A stretch of DNA of 64,000 bases from Pseudomonas mediterranea CFBP 5447 (GTDB lineage Bacteria; Pseudomonadota; Gammaproteobacteria; Pseudomonadales; Pseudomonadaceae): assembly GCF_000774145.1 (NCBI RefSeq), contig NZ_KN322987.1, positions 792,747 to 856,746 on the forward strand, given 5' to 3'. Both the position numbers and the translations under genes were made by a program. Each line of letters opens with the position of its first letter. The stretch's first letter is position 1. This document shows positions 26,465-34,349 of this stretch, one piece after another. The notes under the pieces were generated by a model. It saw only the letters and a program-made list of their open reading frames with translations, searched no databases and was not told where the DNA came from.

Positions 26465-27634
26465 TCACACCATGGTCGGATCGGGCTCCAGGCCCATCAG
26501 TTCGCGTCCGAGGATCTGCGCGCAGACGTCGTAGTCGGTGTAGGCATGGGCGCCGGTGAGGTGTGCATCGCGGAACAGCCGTTGCAATTCGTTGGTTTCG
26601 AACCAGGCTCCACCCCCGGCCGCTTCCATCAGCCGGTCCACCGCCTGGATGCACATCTTGGTGGCATAGCCCTGGTTGGTCCGCCAGAACGCCAGGGTTT
26701 CCCGGCTCGGGTATTCGTGACGCTCGCTGTGCTCGGCGTGCTCCTGCCAGGTTTTTTCCAGGAAAGCCCGGGCCGCCGCCACCTGGTGGGTGGACTCGGC
26801 CAGGCGCATCAGCGCCGGAGTGGCCGCCCCCACTGCCGCACCGGTGTAGGCACGCACGCGGTTGCGGGTTTTCTCGCGGAACACCTCGAGCATGCGCTCG
26901 GCCACGCCCAGGCTGACGGTGGAAAAACCGCTGGCGAAGTACGGCCGATACGGCGAGTAGAAAATCTTGCTGTCGGGGTACAGGCCGAAGCCGCCGGACT
27001 TGCCTTCCATCATGTCCTTGGCTTTCTGGATCCGGTGTTCCGGCACGAACGCGTTGTCGATGATCAATGTCTTGCTGCCGCTGCCGCGCATGCCCACCGC
27101 GAACCAGTCATCGCGAATGGCGTAATCGCTGCGAGGCAGTACCGCGAAGCAATAGTCCTGGGTGCCTTCGGCGTTCTTGCGGCGAAACCCGACAATCGCC
27201 CACTCGGCGTGGTCGCAACCGCTGCTCCAGCCCATTTCGCCGCTGAACATCACGCCGCCCTCGACCTCCTCGGTACGGCCAAAGGGTGCGATGCTGCTAC
27301 TGGCGGTGGCATCGGGATCGTCGCCCCAGATTTCTTCCTGGGCCTTGGCCGGGAACATCGCCAGTTGATGGCTGTGGGTACACAGCAGGCTCATGGCCCA
27401 GGCCGTGCTGGCACAGGCGCCGGCCAGCAGGGCGATGCAATCGGCGAACTGCGGCAGGGAAATCTCCATGCCGCCGTATTTCTTCGGCAGGAAGGCCCGA
27501 TGCATACCGATGCCCTTGAGCAAGGCGATATTCTCGGCCGGAACGCTACGGTCCTGTTCCGCCTGGAAGGCATTGGCGGCAATCACCGGGAGGATGGGCT
27601 TGAGGTCTTCGAGAAGCGGGTTTGGCTTTTTCAT
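26465..27634 (-). CDS. 4-HPA 3-hydroxylase oxygenase component (C2 type)
   Basis: A 389-aa flavin-dependent monooxygenase with the acyl-CoA dehydrogenase fold (HRAFLPKKYGGMEISLPQ; GSGSKTLIIDNAFVPEHRI; FYSPYRPYFASGF). It should hydroxylate 4-hydroxyphenylacetate to 3,4-dihydroxyphenylacetate with reduced flavin from the C1 protein. It belongs to the Acinetobacter C2 class rather than the HpaB class of E. coli. Candidate catalytic residues are in LCTHSHQL and GWSSGCDH. First gene of the two-gene unit, divergent from the FAD oxidase at 27936. Confidence 0.88.
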   Translation of the reverse strand: MKKPNPLLEDLKPILPVIAANAFQAEQDRSVPAENIALLKGIGMHRAFLPKKYGGMEISLPQFADCIALLAGACASTAWAMSLLCTHSHQLAMFPAKAQEEIWGDDPDATASSSIAPFGRTEEVEGGVMFSGEMGWSSGCDHAEWAIVGFRRKNAEGTQDYCFAVLPRSDYAIRDDWFAVGMRGSGSKTLIIDNAFVPEHRIQKAKDMMEGKSGGFGLYPDSKIFYSPYRPYFASGFSTVSLGVAERMLEVFREKTRNRVRAYTGAAVGAATPALMRLAESTHQVAAARAFLEKTWQEHAEHSERHEYPSRETLAFWRTNQGYATKMCIQAVDRLMEAAGGGAWFETNELQRLFRDAHLTGAHAYTDYDVCAQILGRELMGLEPDPTMV

Positions 27635-27935
27635 GGACGGGCTCTTTTATTATTGGCGTCTGCCGATCCCGCCTGGACTTGCCCAGGCACGTGGCGCAGA
27701 AACGGCGGGATCAAATGATTAAGGCCCGTCCAGTATGGGCATTCACGGGTGGCTGAAAAATGCACCTTCCAGATCGAAGATTGTACTTTTCATGGCGAAA
27801 GAACCGAGCGATGGCGCGCTCGGTCAAGTCCCGCGGCACGGATGATCAAGACAAGTGCACCCCTCCTGGCCCTTAATAGAGCCATCGCGTGCAGGGCTCT
27901 GCACGGAGTTTCCTTTCACTTTGTCAGGTTGCGTC
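27635..27935. other. Divergent promoter region between hydroxylase and FAD oxidase
   Basis: A 301-base gap between two outward-reading genes, so promoters of both should be here. It contains a hairpin ACCGAGCG/CGCTCGGT (27803-27824) and AGAGCC..GGCTCT. The GTTAAC-type motif of the hpaG1 promoter is not present. No gene seen. Confidence 0.5.
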
Positions 27936-29234
27936 ATGATCAATATCGAAACGCCCACCTATTACACCGCTACCAAGAAGTACAACCTCAGCTTCCCAAC
28001 CCTGGAGCAGGACGTGGAAGCCGATGTCGTGGTGATTGGCGGTGGCTTCTCCGGCATCAACACCGCGCTGGAGCTCGCCGAAAAAGGCATCACCAATATC
28101 GTGGTGCTCGAAGCACGTTATCTGGGCTTCGGCGGTACCGGGCGCAACGGCGGGCAGATCATGGCCGGGATCGGGCATGACCTGGAAAAGATCAAGAAGG
28201 ACGTGGGCGAAGACGGCCTGCGCCAGGTCTTCGAGATCAGCGACCTGGGCGCGGACATCATCAAGGAGCGCATCGCCAAATACGCCATCGATGCCGACTT
28301 CTGCCATGGCTATGGCTACATGGGCTTCAACGCTCGCCAGGAGAAAACCCTGCGGGCCTGGGAAAAAGACTTCAAGTCGATCAACAGCAAGCACGAGATC
28401 CGTTTTCTCGGCGGCTCCGACGTCCAGCAGATCATCGGCTCCAAGGCCTACGGCAGCGCGTTGCTGCACATGGGCGGCGGGCATGTGCATTCGCTGAACC
28501 TGCTGCTGGGCGAAGCCAAGGCCCTGGCCGGCCACGGCGTGCGGATCTTCGAAAACAGCCCGGCCCTGGAAGTCAGCTACGGCGAGCGCATCACCGTGCG
28601 CACCGGGCGCGGCTCGGTCAAGGCCAGCAAACTGCTGTGGGCCTGCGACAGTTTCCTCAACAAGCTGGAGCCGGAACTGCATCGGTCGACCATCAACACC
28701 TACGCCTTCCAGATGATGACCGAGCCGTTGTCGGAGGAGCTGATCCAGCGCATCAGCCCTATCCGCGGTGCCTACAGCGACATTCGCCCGGTGATCGACT
28801 ACTACCGCGTCACCAATGAGAACCGTCTGCTGTTCGGTGCCGCCACGCCGCTGGTGGAACACATCCCCCGGGACCTCAAGGCCTGGAACCGGCATCTGAT
28901 GCTGAAGATCTTCCCGTACCTCAAGGACGTGAAAATCGACCTGGCCTGGGGCGGTCCGATGGCGTGCAGCCCGAACCTGTTCCCGCAGATCGGCACCCTG
29001 CCCGGCCGCCGCAATGCCTTTTTCGTCCAGGGTTATTCCGGGTTCGGTGTCACGCCGAGCCACATCATTTGCAAGGTGCTGGCCGAAGGCATGAGCGAAG
29101 GCTCGGCGCGCTACGACCTGGTCAGCTCCATCAAGCGCCCGACCATCATCGGCAAAGACGCCATCCGCCCGCTGCTGCTGACTGCCGGGAAGTCCTGGCA
29201 TCAGTTGTCGGGGTACTGGAATGGGCGTCGCTGA
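27936..29234 (+). CDS. DAO-family FAD-dependent oxidoreductase (PuuB-like)
   Basis: A 432-aa flavoprotein of the D-amino-acid oxidase superfamily, the size and layout of gamma-glutamylputrescine oxidase PuuB. The dinucleotide motif VVIGGGFSGINTALELAEKG is near residue 30, followed by LGFGGTGRNGGQ, and a C-terminal VQGYSGFGVTPSH. Such enzymes oxidise primary or secondary amines to imine/aldehyde plus peroxide or reduced carriers. Its position between the 4-HPA hydroxylase and the moaF operon makes an aromatic amine a reasonable substrate, but this is inference. ATG at 27936 chosen because the conserved start (TPTYYTATKKYNLSFP) follows it. Confidence 0.85.
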   Translation: MINIETPTYYTATKKYNLSFPTLEQDVEADVVVIGGGFSGINTALELAEKGITNIVVLEARYLGFGGTGRNGGQIMAGIGHDLEKIKKDVGEDGLRQVFEISDLGADIIKERIAKYAIDADFCHGYGYMGFNARQEKTLRAWEKDFKSINSKHEIRFLGGSDVQQIIGSKAYGSALLHMGGGHVHSLNLLLGEAKALAGHGVRIFENSPALEVSYGERITVRTGRGSVKASKLLWACDSFLNKLEPELHRSTINTYAFQMMTEPLSEELIQRISPIRGAYSDIRPVIDYYRVTNENRLLFGAATPLVEHIPRDLKAWNRHLMLKIFPYLKDVKIDLAWGGPMACSPNLFPQIGTLPGRRNAFFVQGYSGFGVTPSHIICKVLAEGMSEGSARYDLVSSIKRPTIIGKDAIRPLLLTAGKSWHQLSGYWNGRR

Positions 29235-29277
29235 CAGCCACACCGCTTTTTCTTCTCAATCATCAGGAGTCACTGCC

Positions 29278-29643
29278 ATGTCCCTCACCACCGTTAAAAA
29301 AGACATCCAGCTGTCCGAGCTCGACGCCTGGGGCACCGTTGCCGACCTGGGTTCGCAGATTCTCGAAGGCGAAGTCAAAGCCTTCGGCAAGATGACCTTC
29401 GGCGCCCCGACCGATGCCATCAGCAGTGCCTACTTCGGCACCACCCAGGGCAAGTTCCGGATGGTGTATCCCTTCGCCGAACAAGCCACCGTGGTCACCG
29501 GCGAAGTGGTGCTCACCGATGAAGCCACCGGCCAGAGCACCCGCTACAAGGCCGGCGACAGCTGGTTCGTGACCAAGGGCACGCCGGTGCTGTGGGAAGT
29601 GGTCAGCGAGAGTTTCGTCAAACACTACTTCGCGGTAGCCTGA
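29278..29643 (+). CDS. Cupin-domain protein
   Basis: A 121-aa single-domain cupin (RMVYPFAEQATVVTGEVVLTDEATG; AGDSWFVTKGTPVLWEV), of the EutQ-like/DUF861 type usually found beside DAO-family oxidases. The first cupin motif lacks the usual His pair, so metal binding is doubtful. It follows the oxidase by 43 bases with AGGAG 8 bases before the ATG, and probably assists or stabilises the oxidase pathway. Role unproven. Confidence 0.85.
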   Translation: MSLTTVKKDIQLSELDAWGTVADLGSQILEGEVKAFGKMTFGAPTDAISSAYFGTTQGKFRMVYPFAEQATVVTGEVVLTDEATGQSTRYKAGDSWFVTKGTPVLWEVVSESFVKHYFAVA

Positions 29644-29686
29644 GCACAGCGACTGTGGCGAGCGGACCTGTGGCGAGGGAGCTTGC

Positions 29687-29783
29687 TGTGGCGAGGGAGC
29701 TTGCTCCCGTTCGATTGCGCAGCAATCGCATAATAGAAGCGGGGCCGCTTCGCAGCCCAGCGGGAGCAAGCTCCCTCGCCACA
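29687..29783. repeat. Inverted-repeat element, second copy of the GTGGCGAGGGAGC family
   Basis: A 97-base copy of the element at 15862-15955 in opposite orientation, with the same inner pieces (CGATTGCGCAGCAATCGC, GAAGCGGGGCCGCTTC). It is preceded by two short partial repeats of its end (GTGGCGAGCGG, GTGGCGAGGGAGCTTGCT). It lies after the cupin gene and before the LuxR gene. Confidence 0.8.
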
Positions 29784-29847
29784 AGAGCGTCTTCGCCACA
29801 GTCGTGCCACTTTCCTAACCCGCAGCGTGCTTGCGAAGGTTGCGCCC

Positions 29848-30507
29848 ATGAACGTCATCCCCACCCAGGACATCGCCAGCCACTGCCTGCAAGCGTTCAC
29901 CCAGCTGATTCCCGCCAGCCGGGCGGCCTTTTACTGCGTCGACCGGCATTTGCAGGCCCATGATTTCAGCCTGCACGGCATGAGCGGCGAGATGCACCGC
30001 GATTACCTGGACAATTACTGCCAGTTCGATCCGCTGCAACCGCGCAAATGCGTATCCAGCGAGCAAGCCGTGGTACCGCTGGGCCTGGCGATGACCCGCC
30101 AACCGGTACGGGACAACCAGCGCTACCGCAGCTTCTTGCAGCGCCACGGCATCGTCGATGTGGTGGAAGTCTTCGCCCGTCGGGACGGTCAGCCGCAAGC
30201 CGCCATCTCGTTGCTGCGCACCGCCGAACAAGGCGCCTTCACCAGTCAGCAGCTGACCCAACTCAACGCCTTGCAGACCCTGCTGCAACTGGCCGTCGCC
30301 CATCTGCCCGCCCACGAGGACGTTTTGAACAATTTGACGCCCAAGGAGCGCCAGATCGCCTTGCTGCTGCGTCAGGGCGTCAGCAACAAACACCTGGCCA
30401 GGGAGCTGGACGTGGGTTTGCCGACCATCAAGACGCACCTGATCAACCTGTTCCGCAAGGTCGGCGTGAGCAGCCGCACCGAGTTGGTCAGCACACTGTT
30501 TCTCTGA
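29848..30507 (+). CDS. LuxR-family regulator, MoaR-like
   Basis: A 219-aa regulator with a C-terminal LuxR/GerE helix-turn-helix (LTPKERQIALLLRQGVSNK; DVGLPTIKTHLINLFRKVGV) and an N-terminal domain of about 150 residues of unknown ligand. GAAGG lies before the ATG at 29848. It stands directly upstream of moaF, like MoaR, which I recall as the LuxR-type positive regulator of the monoamine regulon in Klebsiella. A role as activator of the moaF-SDR operon in response to an amine is inferred from this. Confidence 0.82.
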   Translation: MNVIPTQDIASHCLQAFTQLIPASRAAFYCVDRHLQAHDFSLHGMSGEMHRDYLDNYCQFDPLQPRKCVSSEQAVVPLGLAMTRQPVRDNQRYRSFLQRHGIVDVVEVFARRDGQPQAAISLLRTAEQGAFTSQQLTQLNALQTLLQLAVAHLPAHEDVLNNLTPKERQIALLLRQGVSNKHLARELDVGLPTIKTHLINLFRKVGVSSRTELVSTLFL

Positions 30508-30592
30508 CGCGGCTCAACCTTTCGGTTGATAGTCCGCGAGGGCCCAGACCGCCATGATCCGGGTGGACACTTCATCCAACCGGAGCCTTGCA

Positions 30593-31414
30593 ATGAGCAC
30601 ATCTACAGACTGGATCACCGTCGGCGCCCTGGCCGATGGCTTTGCCCCAGAAGCCTTCATCCTGCCAAACCTGGCTGACCTGAGCGGCAAGACCTTCACC
30701 CTGAATTTCGCCAATGGCTGGCAGATCGAGCATCGGTTCGAGCAAGAAACGTTGTCGTGGCACGCCGCCGATGGGCACTCCAGCGGCACGGCGGCGTATC
30801 GGGCCACCTCGGTGCGCCCGGGCTTGTACCTGGTGGACTTCCTCAAGGGCGAAGGCGCGCAGACCCTGTCGGTCAGTCTGGTACTCGACACCGCCAACGC
30901 GGCATTCACCGCGGTGATCGGGCGCATGCCCGAGCAGGCGCAAACCCGCGAAGGGCTGTACGGGCGCGCCTTGGCCGGTCAGCCGCTGACTTGCGTCGGT
31001 GTCGAGTTCCTCCATGGCAGCCTTGATCGCCCCTGGCAGCCAGGCCTCTGCCCGCACGCCCCGAGCACGGAGCTGGTGGGCTTGCGCAACCTGTATCGCT
31101 ACAGCCCGAGTGAAGTCTACGAACACATCTACCTCAACGACCGGTTCTATGCCTGGCAATGCCTCAAGGGCGTGGAGCAAGGCCTGTGCGACACCGATCG
31201 TTGCGACACCTACAAGGTCGCCGATGAGTTGTACCTGTTCGTCTGGCGGGAAAAAATCATCCCGACCCTCGGCCTGGTGCTGATCGACCTGCAACAGCAT
31301 CGCAGCGACGGCAAGATCTTCGGCTACGCCGGGGCCTCCTTCGATGAGTTCTCCAACTTCCCGGTCAGTTCCTATTGCCAGGTCCTCAACCGCACGGAGT
31401 ATCCCGATGCCTGA
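30593..31414 (+). CDS. moaF: MoaF family protein (monoamine-regulon type)
   Basis: A 273-aa protein with two MoaF lipocalin-like halves: an N-terminal part with FTLNFANGWQIEHRF and GLYLVDFLKGE, and a C-terminal part with VYEHIYLNDRFYAWQCLKG and DELYLFVWREKIIPTLG. Databases often call this family 'molybdenum cofactor biosynthesis F', but the founding protein is the 30-kDa monoamine-induced MoaF of Klebsiella aerogenes. Its biochemical role is unknown. The stop overlaps the start of the next SDR gene by eight bases, so they are coupled. Confidence 0.85.
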   Translation: MSTSTDWITVGALADGFAPEAFILPNLADLSGKTFTLNFANGWQIEHRFEQETLSWHAADGHSSGTAAYRATSVRPGLYLVDFLKGEGAQTLSVSLVLDTANAAFTAVIGRMPEQAQTREGLYGRALAGQPLTCVGVEFLHGSLDRPWQPGLCPHAPSTELVGLRNLYRYSPSEVYEHIYLNDRFYAWQCLKGVEQGLCDTDRCDTYKVADELYLFVWREKIIPTLGLVLIDLQQHRSDGKIFGYAGASFDEFSNFPVSSYCQVLNRTEYPDA

Positions 31415-32210
31415 ATCACGCACTGTGGTGATTACCGGCGCCGGCACCGGGATCGGCGCTGCCTGTGCCCGATTGCAGGCCGCCGAAGGCGCCAATCTGG
31501 TATTGATTGGCCGACGCCGCGAGCCCCTGGAGCAACTGGCCGCAGAGATCGGCGGCCTGGTGCTGGTGGGCGATGCGGCCTGCCCGGAGACCTGGGACGG
31601 TTTCGTCGCGCAGATTCGCCAGCGCTTCGGCCGACTCGATGTGTTGCTGGCCTGTGCCGGTGGCATGGGCCAGGGCAGCGCCACCGAGACCAGTCCGCAG
31701 GCCTGGGACGCGGCCATGCGCAGCAACCTCGACAGCGCGTTCCATAGCGCGCGGGCTTGCTTGCCGCTGCTCCAGGAAAGCGCCGGCAACATTGTGCTGG
31801 TGGCCTCCATCGCGTCATTGGCGGCAGGGCCGCAGGTATGCGGCTACACCACCGCCAAGCATGCGCTGCTGGGCCTGAACCGCTCCCTGGCGCGGGATTA
31901 CGGGCCAAAAGGCGTGCGGGTCAACGCCGTCTGCCCAGGCTGGGTGCGCACGCCAATGGCCGACGAGGAAATGCAGGTGCTGATGCAGTTCCATGGCGAA
32001 ACCCTGCAACAGGCCTACGAGCGGGTCTGCGCCGACGTGCCGTTGCGTCGGCCAGCCAGCGCCGAGGAAATCGCCCAGGTCTGTCGCTTCCTGGCTTCCC
32101 GGGACGCGTCGATCATCACCGGCGCGGCGCTGGTGGCCGATGGTGGTTCCAGCATTGTCGACGTGCCGACGCTGGCCTTCAGTCGAATGGAGACATCCCA
32201 TGCCGAATGA
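31407..32210 (+). CDS. SDR oxidoreductase 1 of the moaF operon
   Basis: A 267-aa short-chain dehydrogenase: TGAGTGIGAA cofactor motif, LLACAGG in place of NNAG, catalytic Ser in VASIAS, YTTAKHA (Tyr-x-x-x-Lys) and ADGGSS near the end. The last 20 residues extend beyond the usual end. It may correspond to MoaE of Klebsiella, which is also an SDR next to MoaF. Start at 31407 with CGGAG 8 bases upstream, overlapping moaF by eight bases and the next SDR by eleven. Substrate unknown; an alcohol or keto intermediate of a beta-hydroxylated amine is possible. Confidence 0.85.
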   Translation: MPESRTVVITGAGTGIGAACARLQAAEGANLVLIGRRREPLEQLAAEIGGLVLVGDAACPETWDGFVAQIRQRFGRLDVLLACAGGMGQGSATETSPQAWDAAMRSNLDSAFHSARACLPLLQESAGNIVLVASIASLAAGPQVCGYTTAKHALLGLNRSLARDYGPKGVRVNAVCPGWVRTPMADEEMQVLMQFHGETLQQAYERVCADVPLRRPASAEEIAQVCRFLASRDASIITGAALVADGGSSIVDVPTLAFSRMETSHAE

Positions 32211-32967
32211 TCTGGATTTCAGCGGTAAAACGGTGTTGGTGACGGGCGGTGCCCAAGGCATTGGCCGGGCCATTGTCGAAGGCTTCGCCTGGCGCGGGGC
32301 CCGGGTGGTGATCGCCGACCTGGGCCGAGCGCGGGCCGAAGCGCTCGCCGATGAACTGACTGCCGAGGGCTGCCAGGTGGAGGCCGTCGGCGTTGATCTG
32401 GCCGACGCCACGGCGATTGCTGCGATGATGGCCGGGCTGGAGCAGCGCCTGGGCCGGCTGGATGTGCTGGTGCACAACGCCGGCTACTTTCCGCTGACGG
32501 CGTTCGAGCAGATTACGCCGGAGGTACTGGAACGGACGCTGGCGGTGAATCTGTCGGCGCTGTTCTGGCTGACCCAGGCGGCGCTGCCGCTGTTCCGGCG
32601 CCAGGGCCAGGGCTGCGTACTGGTGACTTCATCGGTCACCGGCCCGCGGGTGGCATATCCGGGGCTCAGCCATTACGCCGCGTCCAAGGCCGGAGTCAAT
32701 GGTTTCATTCGCAACGCGGCGCTGGAACTGGCGGCTGAGAATGTCCGGGTCAACGGCGTCGAACCCGGCATGATCGCGACACCGGCCATGGCCAACCTCG
32801 GCGGCGACGAGCTCAACCAGGACATTGCCCGGCGTGTCCCCCTGGGGCGCCTGGGCAAACCGGCGGACATCGCCGGCGCCATGCTGTTCCTGGCCTCGGA
32901 CCTGGCCGCCTATGTGACCGGCCAGACCCTGGTGGTCGACGGCGGCTCGACCTTGCCGGAGGTTTGA
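32200..32967 (+). CDS. SDR oxidoreductase 2 of the moaF operon
   Basis: A 255-aa classical SDR: TGGAQGIGRA, HNAGYFPL, catalytic Ser in TSSVTGPR, YAASKAG (Tyr-x-x-x-Lys) and the VDGGSTLPEV end. It resembles the 3-oxoacyl-ACP reductase-like and 3-ketoacyl reductase family by sequence, which says little about substrate. The start ATG at 32200 lies inside the end of the preceding SDR gene (11-base overlap), so the three genes moaF-SDR-SDR are one coupled unit, ending at a REPIN array. Confidence 0.87.
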   Translation: MPNDLDFSGKTVLVTGGAQGIGRAIVEGFAWRGARVVIADLGRARAEALADELTAEGCQVEAVGVDLADATAIAAMMAGLEQRLGRLDVLVHNAGYFPLTAFEQITPEVLERTLAVNLSALFWLTQAALPLFRRQGQGCVLVTSSVTGPRVAYPGLSHYAASKAGVNGFIRNAALELAAENVRVNGVEPGMIATPAMANLGGDELNQDIARRVPLGRLGKPADIAGAMLFLASDLAAYVTGQTLVVDGGSTLPEV

Positions 32968-33001
32968 AGGGAGTCGGCTTGCGGTGGTGGTGACAGAACC
33001 A

Positions 33002-33239
33002 CCGCCATCGCGAGCAGGCTCGCTCCCACATTTGTTCGAGGCGTTCATAGCCATCGCGTACACCACAACTCCCTTGTGGGAGCGAGCCTGCTCGCGATAG
33101 CGGTGTATCTGCTACAGAAATGTTGAATGTACCGCCGCCATCGCGAGCAGGCTCGCTCCCACATTTTGTTCGAGGTGTTCACAGTAATCGCACACACCAC
33201 AACTCCCCCTGTGGGAGCGAGCCTGCTCGCGATGGCGGC
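33002..33239. repeat. Tandem duplication of a REPIN
   Basis: Two REPINs of about 105 bases, 33002-33103 and 33131-33239, in direct repeat. Both spacers share CACATTT(T)GTTCGAGG(C/T)GTTCA and CACCACAACTCCC, so they come from copying one unit, not from two separate insertions. Four REP palindromes in total, between the convergent SDR and FeaR-type genes. Confidence 0.88.
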
Positions 33240-33263
33240 AGTTCGGTCAACAACCACCCCGAC

Positions 33264-34226
33264 TCAAACCACCCCCAACGCCTGCTGCAGGTGACTGGAG
33301 CGAAAGTCCTTGGGCGACTGCTCGAACTGCTTCTTGAACGAACGGCTGAAGTGGGCCGAGTCGGTGAAGCCCCATTTGTAGGCAATCGAGGTAATGGACT
33401 CATCCCGCAGAAATGGGTTGCTCAGGTCATCGGCACTGCGCTTGAGCCGGGCCCGCTGGATGTAGCGGCAGACGCTGTCATCCTGTTCTTCGAACAAACG
33501 GTACAGGTGCCGCACCGAGATGTTCAGGCGATTGGCCAACCCCACCGGGCTCAGGCCGGGCTGGTTCAAGGATTCGTCGATGACCTTCTGCACATAGCTG
33601 CGCAGGTGGTTGCCCTGGAGCGACGCGGCATCATCACGGGCCTCGGTGGTGTGTTCCAGCGCCGACCCCAGCAGCGAGACAAAGGCATTCTGCAGCGCTT
33701 CTCCCTCGCCCGCCACGCCCTCGCCGTCCGGGGTGTCCTTGCACAGTTGGTCCATCAGCACATGCAGCATCCGCCCGCAGGCTTTGCTCGACGAGACCTT
33801 GCCGAAGGTCTTGGTCTCTGCGCCCAGTTGCCTCGACACATCCTGGCGAGACAACGAAAGCACGGCGTGCTCGATCAGGCCGAACGGGCTGATCTCAAGC
33901 GAGCCGGCCGAATCCATCAACAGCAGCTCACCGGGAGCCAGCTGGATGCTCAGGCCGTTCTGGGTGATGCGGCAATAGCCGCTGCGCTGGCTGACCAGCA
34001 AGCAATCCTGATCATCGTCGTGATCCGGATTGGGCGAATGACGCTTGATGGAACCGGCGTTGGTACGCAGGTTGGAAAGGGATAGGCCGCCACGGCAGAA
34101 ATTCGATACCTGGCCGATAAACAACGCACGATTAAACGCCAACTCCGTCTCGAAGTGACCGCAAGTGGCGCGCAGATCCCGATTCCAGGATTCCAGCCCG
34201 TCTTGCCCAACCTGTTGCATGCTCAT
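33264..34226 (-). CDS. feaR: AraC-family regulator, FeaR type
   Basis: A 320-aa protein with an AraC-binding-like N-terminal domain (residues about 25-190, including LAPGELLLMDSAGS) and a C-terminal AraC helix-turn-helix (LANRLNISVRHLYRLFEEQ; SIAYKWGFTDSAHFSRSFKKQF). It matches the FeaR group, which in E. coli activates tyramine oxidase and phenylacetaldehyde dehydrogenase genes in response to aromatic amines. A FeaB-type dehydrogenase is 5 kb to the right. GGAG precedes the ATG. Likely targets are the permease, porin and dehydrogenase genes nearby. Confidence 0.82.
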   Translation of the reverse strand: MSMQQVGQDGLESWNRDLRATCGHFETELAFNRALFIGQVSNFCRGGLSLSNLRTNAGSIKRHSPNPDHDDDQDCLLVSQRSGYCRITQNGLSIQLAPGELLLMDSAGSLEISPFGLIEHAVLSLSRQDVSRQLGAETKTFGKVSSSKACGRMLHVLMDQLCKDTPDGEGVAGEGEALQNAFVSLLGSALEHTTEARDDAASLQGNHLRSYVQKVIDESLNQPGLSPVGLANRLNISVRHLYRLFEEQDDSVCRYIQRARLKRSADDLSNPFLRDESITSIAYKWGFTDSAHFSRSFKKQFEQSPKDFRSSHLQQALGVV

Positions 34227-34263
34227 GGCGCTCTCCGCAGTGGCTTATTGTTTTTGTACGGCA

Positions 34264-34283
34264 ATAGTTAACATGTTATCTAT
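34264..34283. promoter_or_regulatory. Palindrome upstream of the FeaR-type gene
   Basis: ATAGTTAACATGTTATCTAT, with the palindrome TAACATGTTA at its core, about 40 bases before the FeaR-type start. The left 11 bases ATAGTTAACAT equal those in the hpaG1 promoter region, suggesting one shared regulator. Confidence 0.45.
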
Positions 34284-34349
34284 ATGCACGCAACAAGTAC
34301 CTGTTCGCCAGAGCAACAGCAGGATTGATGCCAGAGCATCACAACAGCG

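Noticed and set aside
30593..31414. Molybdenum cofactor biosynthesis function for MoaF
   Set aside because: Context is monoamine-type (LuxR, SDRs, FeaR/FeaB) and there are no molybdopterin genes nearby.
33002..33239. CRISPR array
   Set aside because: The repeated units are paired inverted REP palindromes with shared spacers, not short direct repeats with unique spacers, and no cas genes are present.
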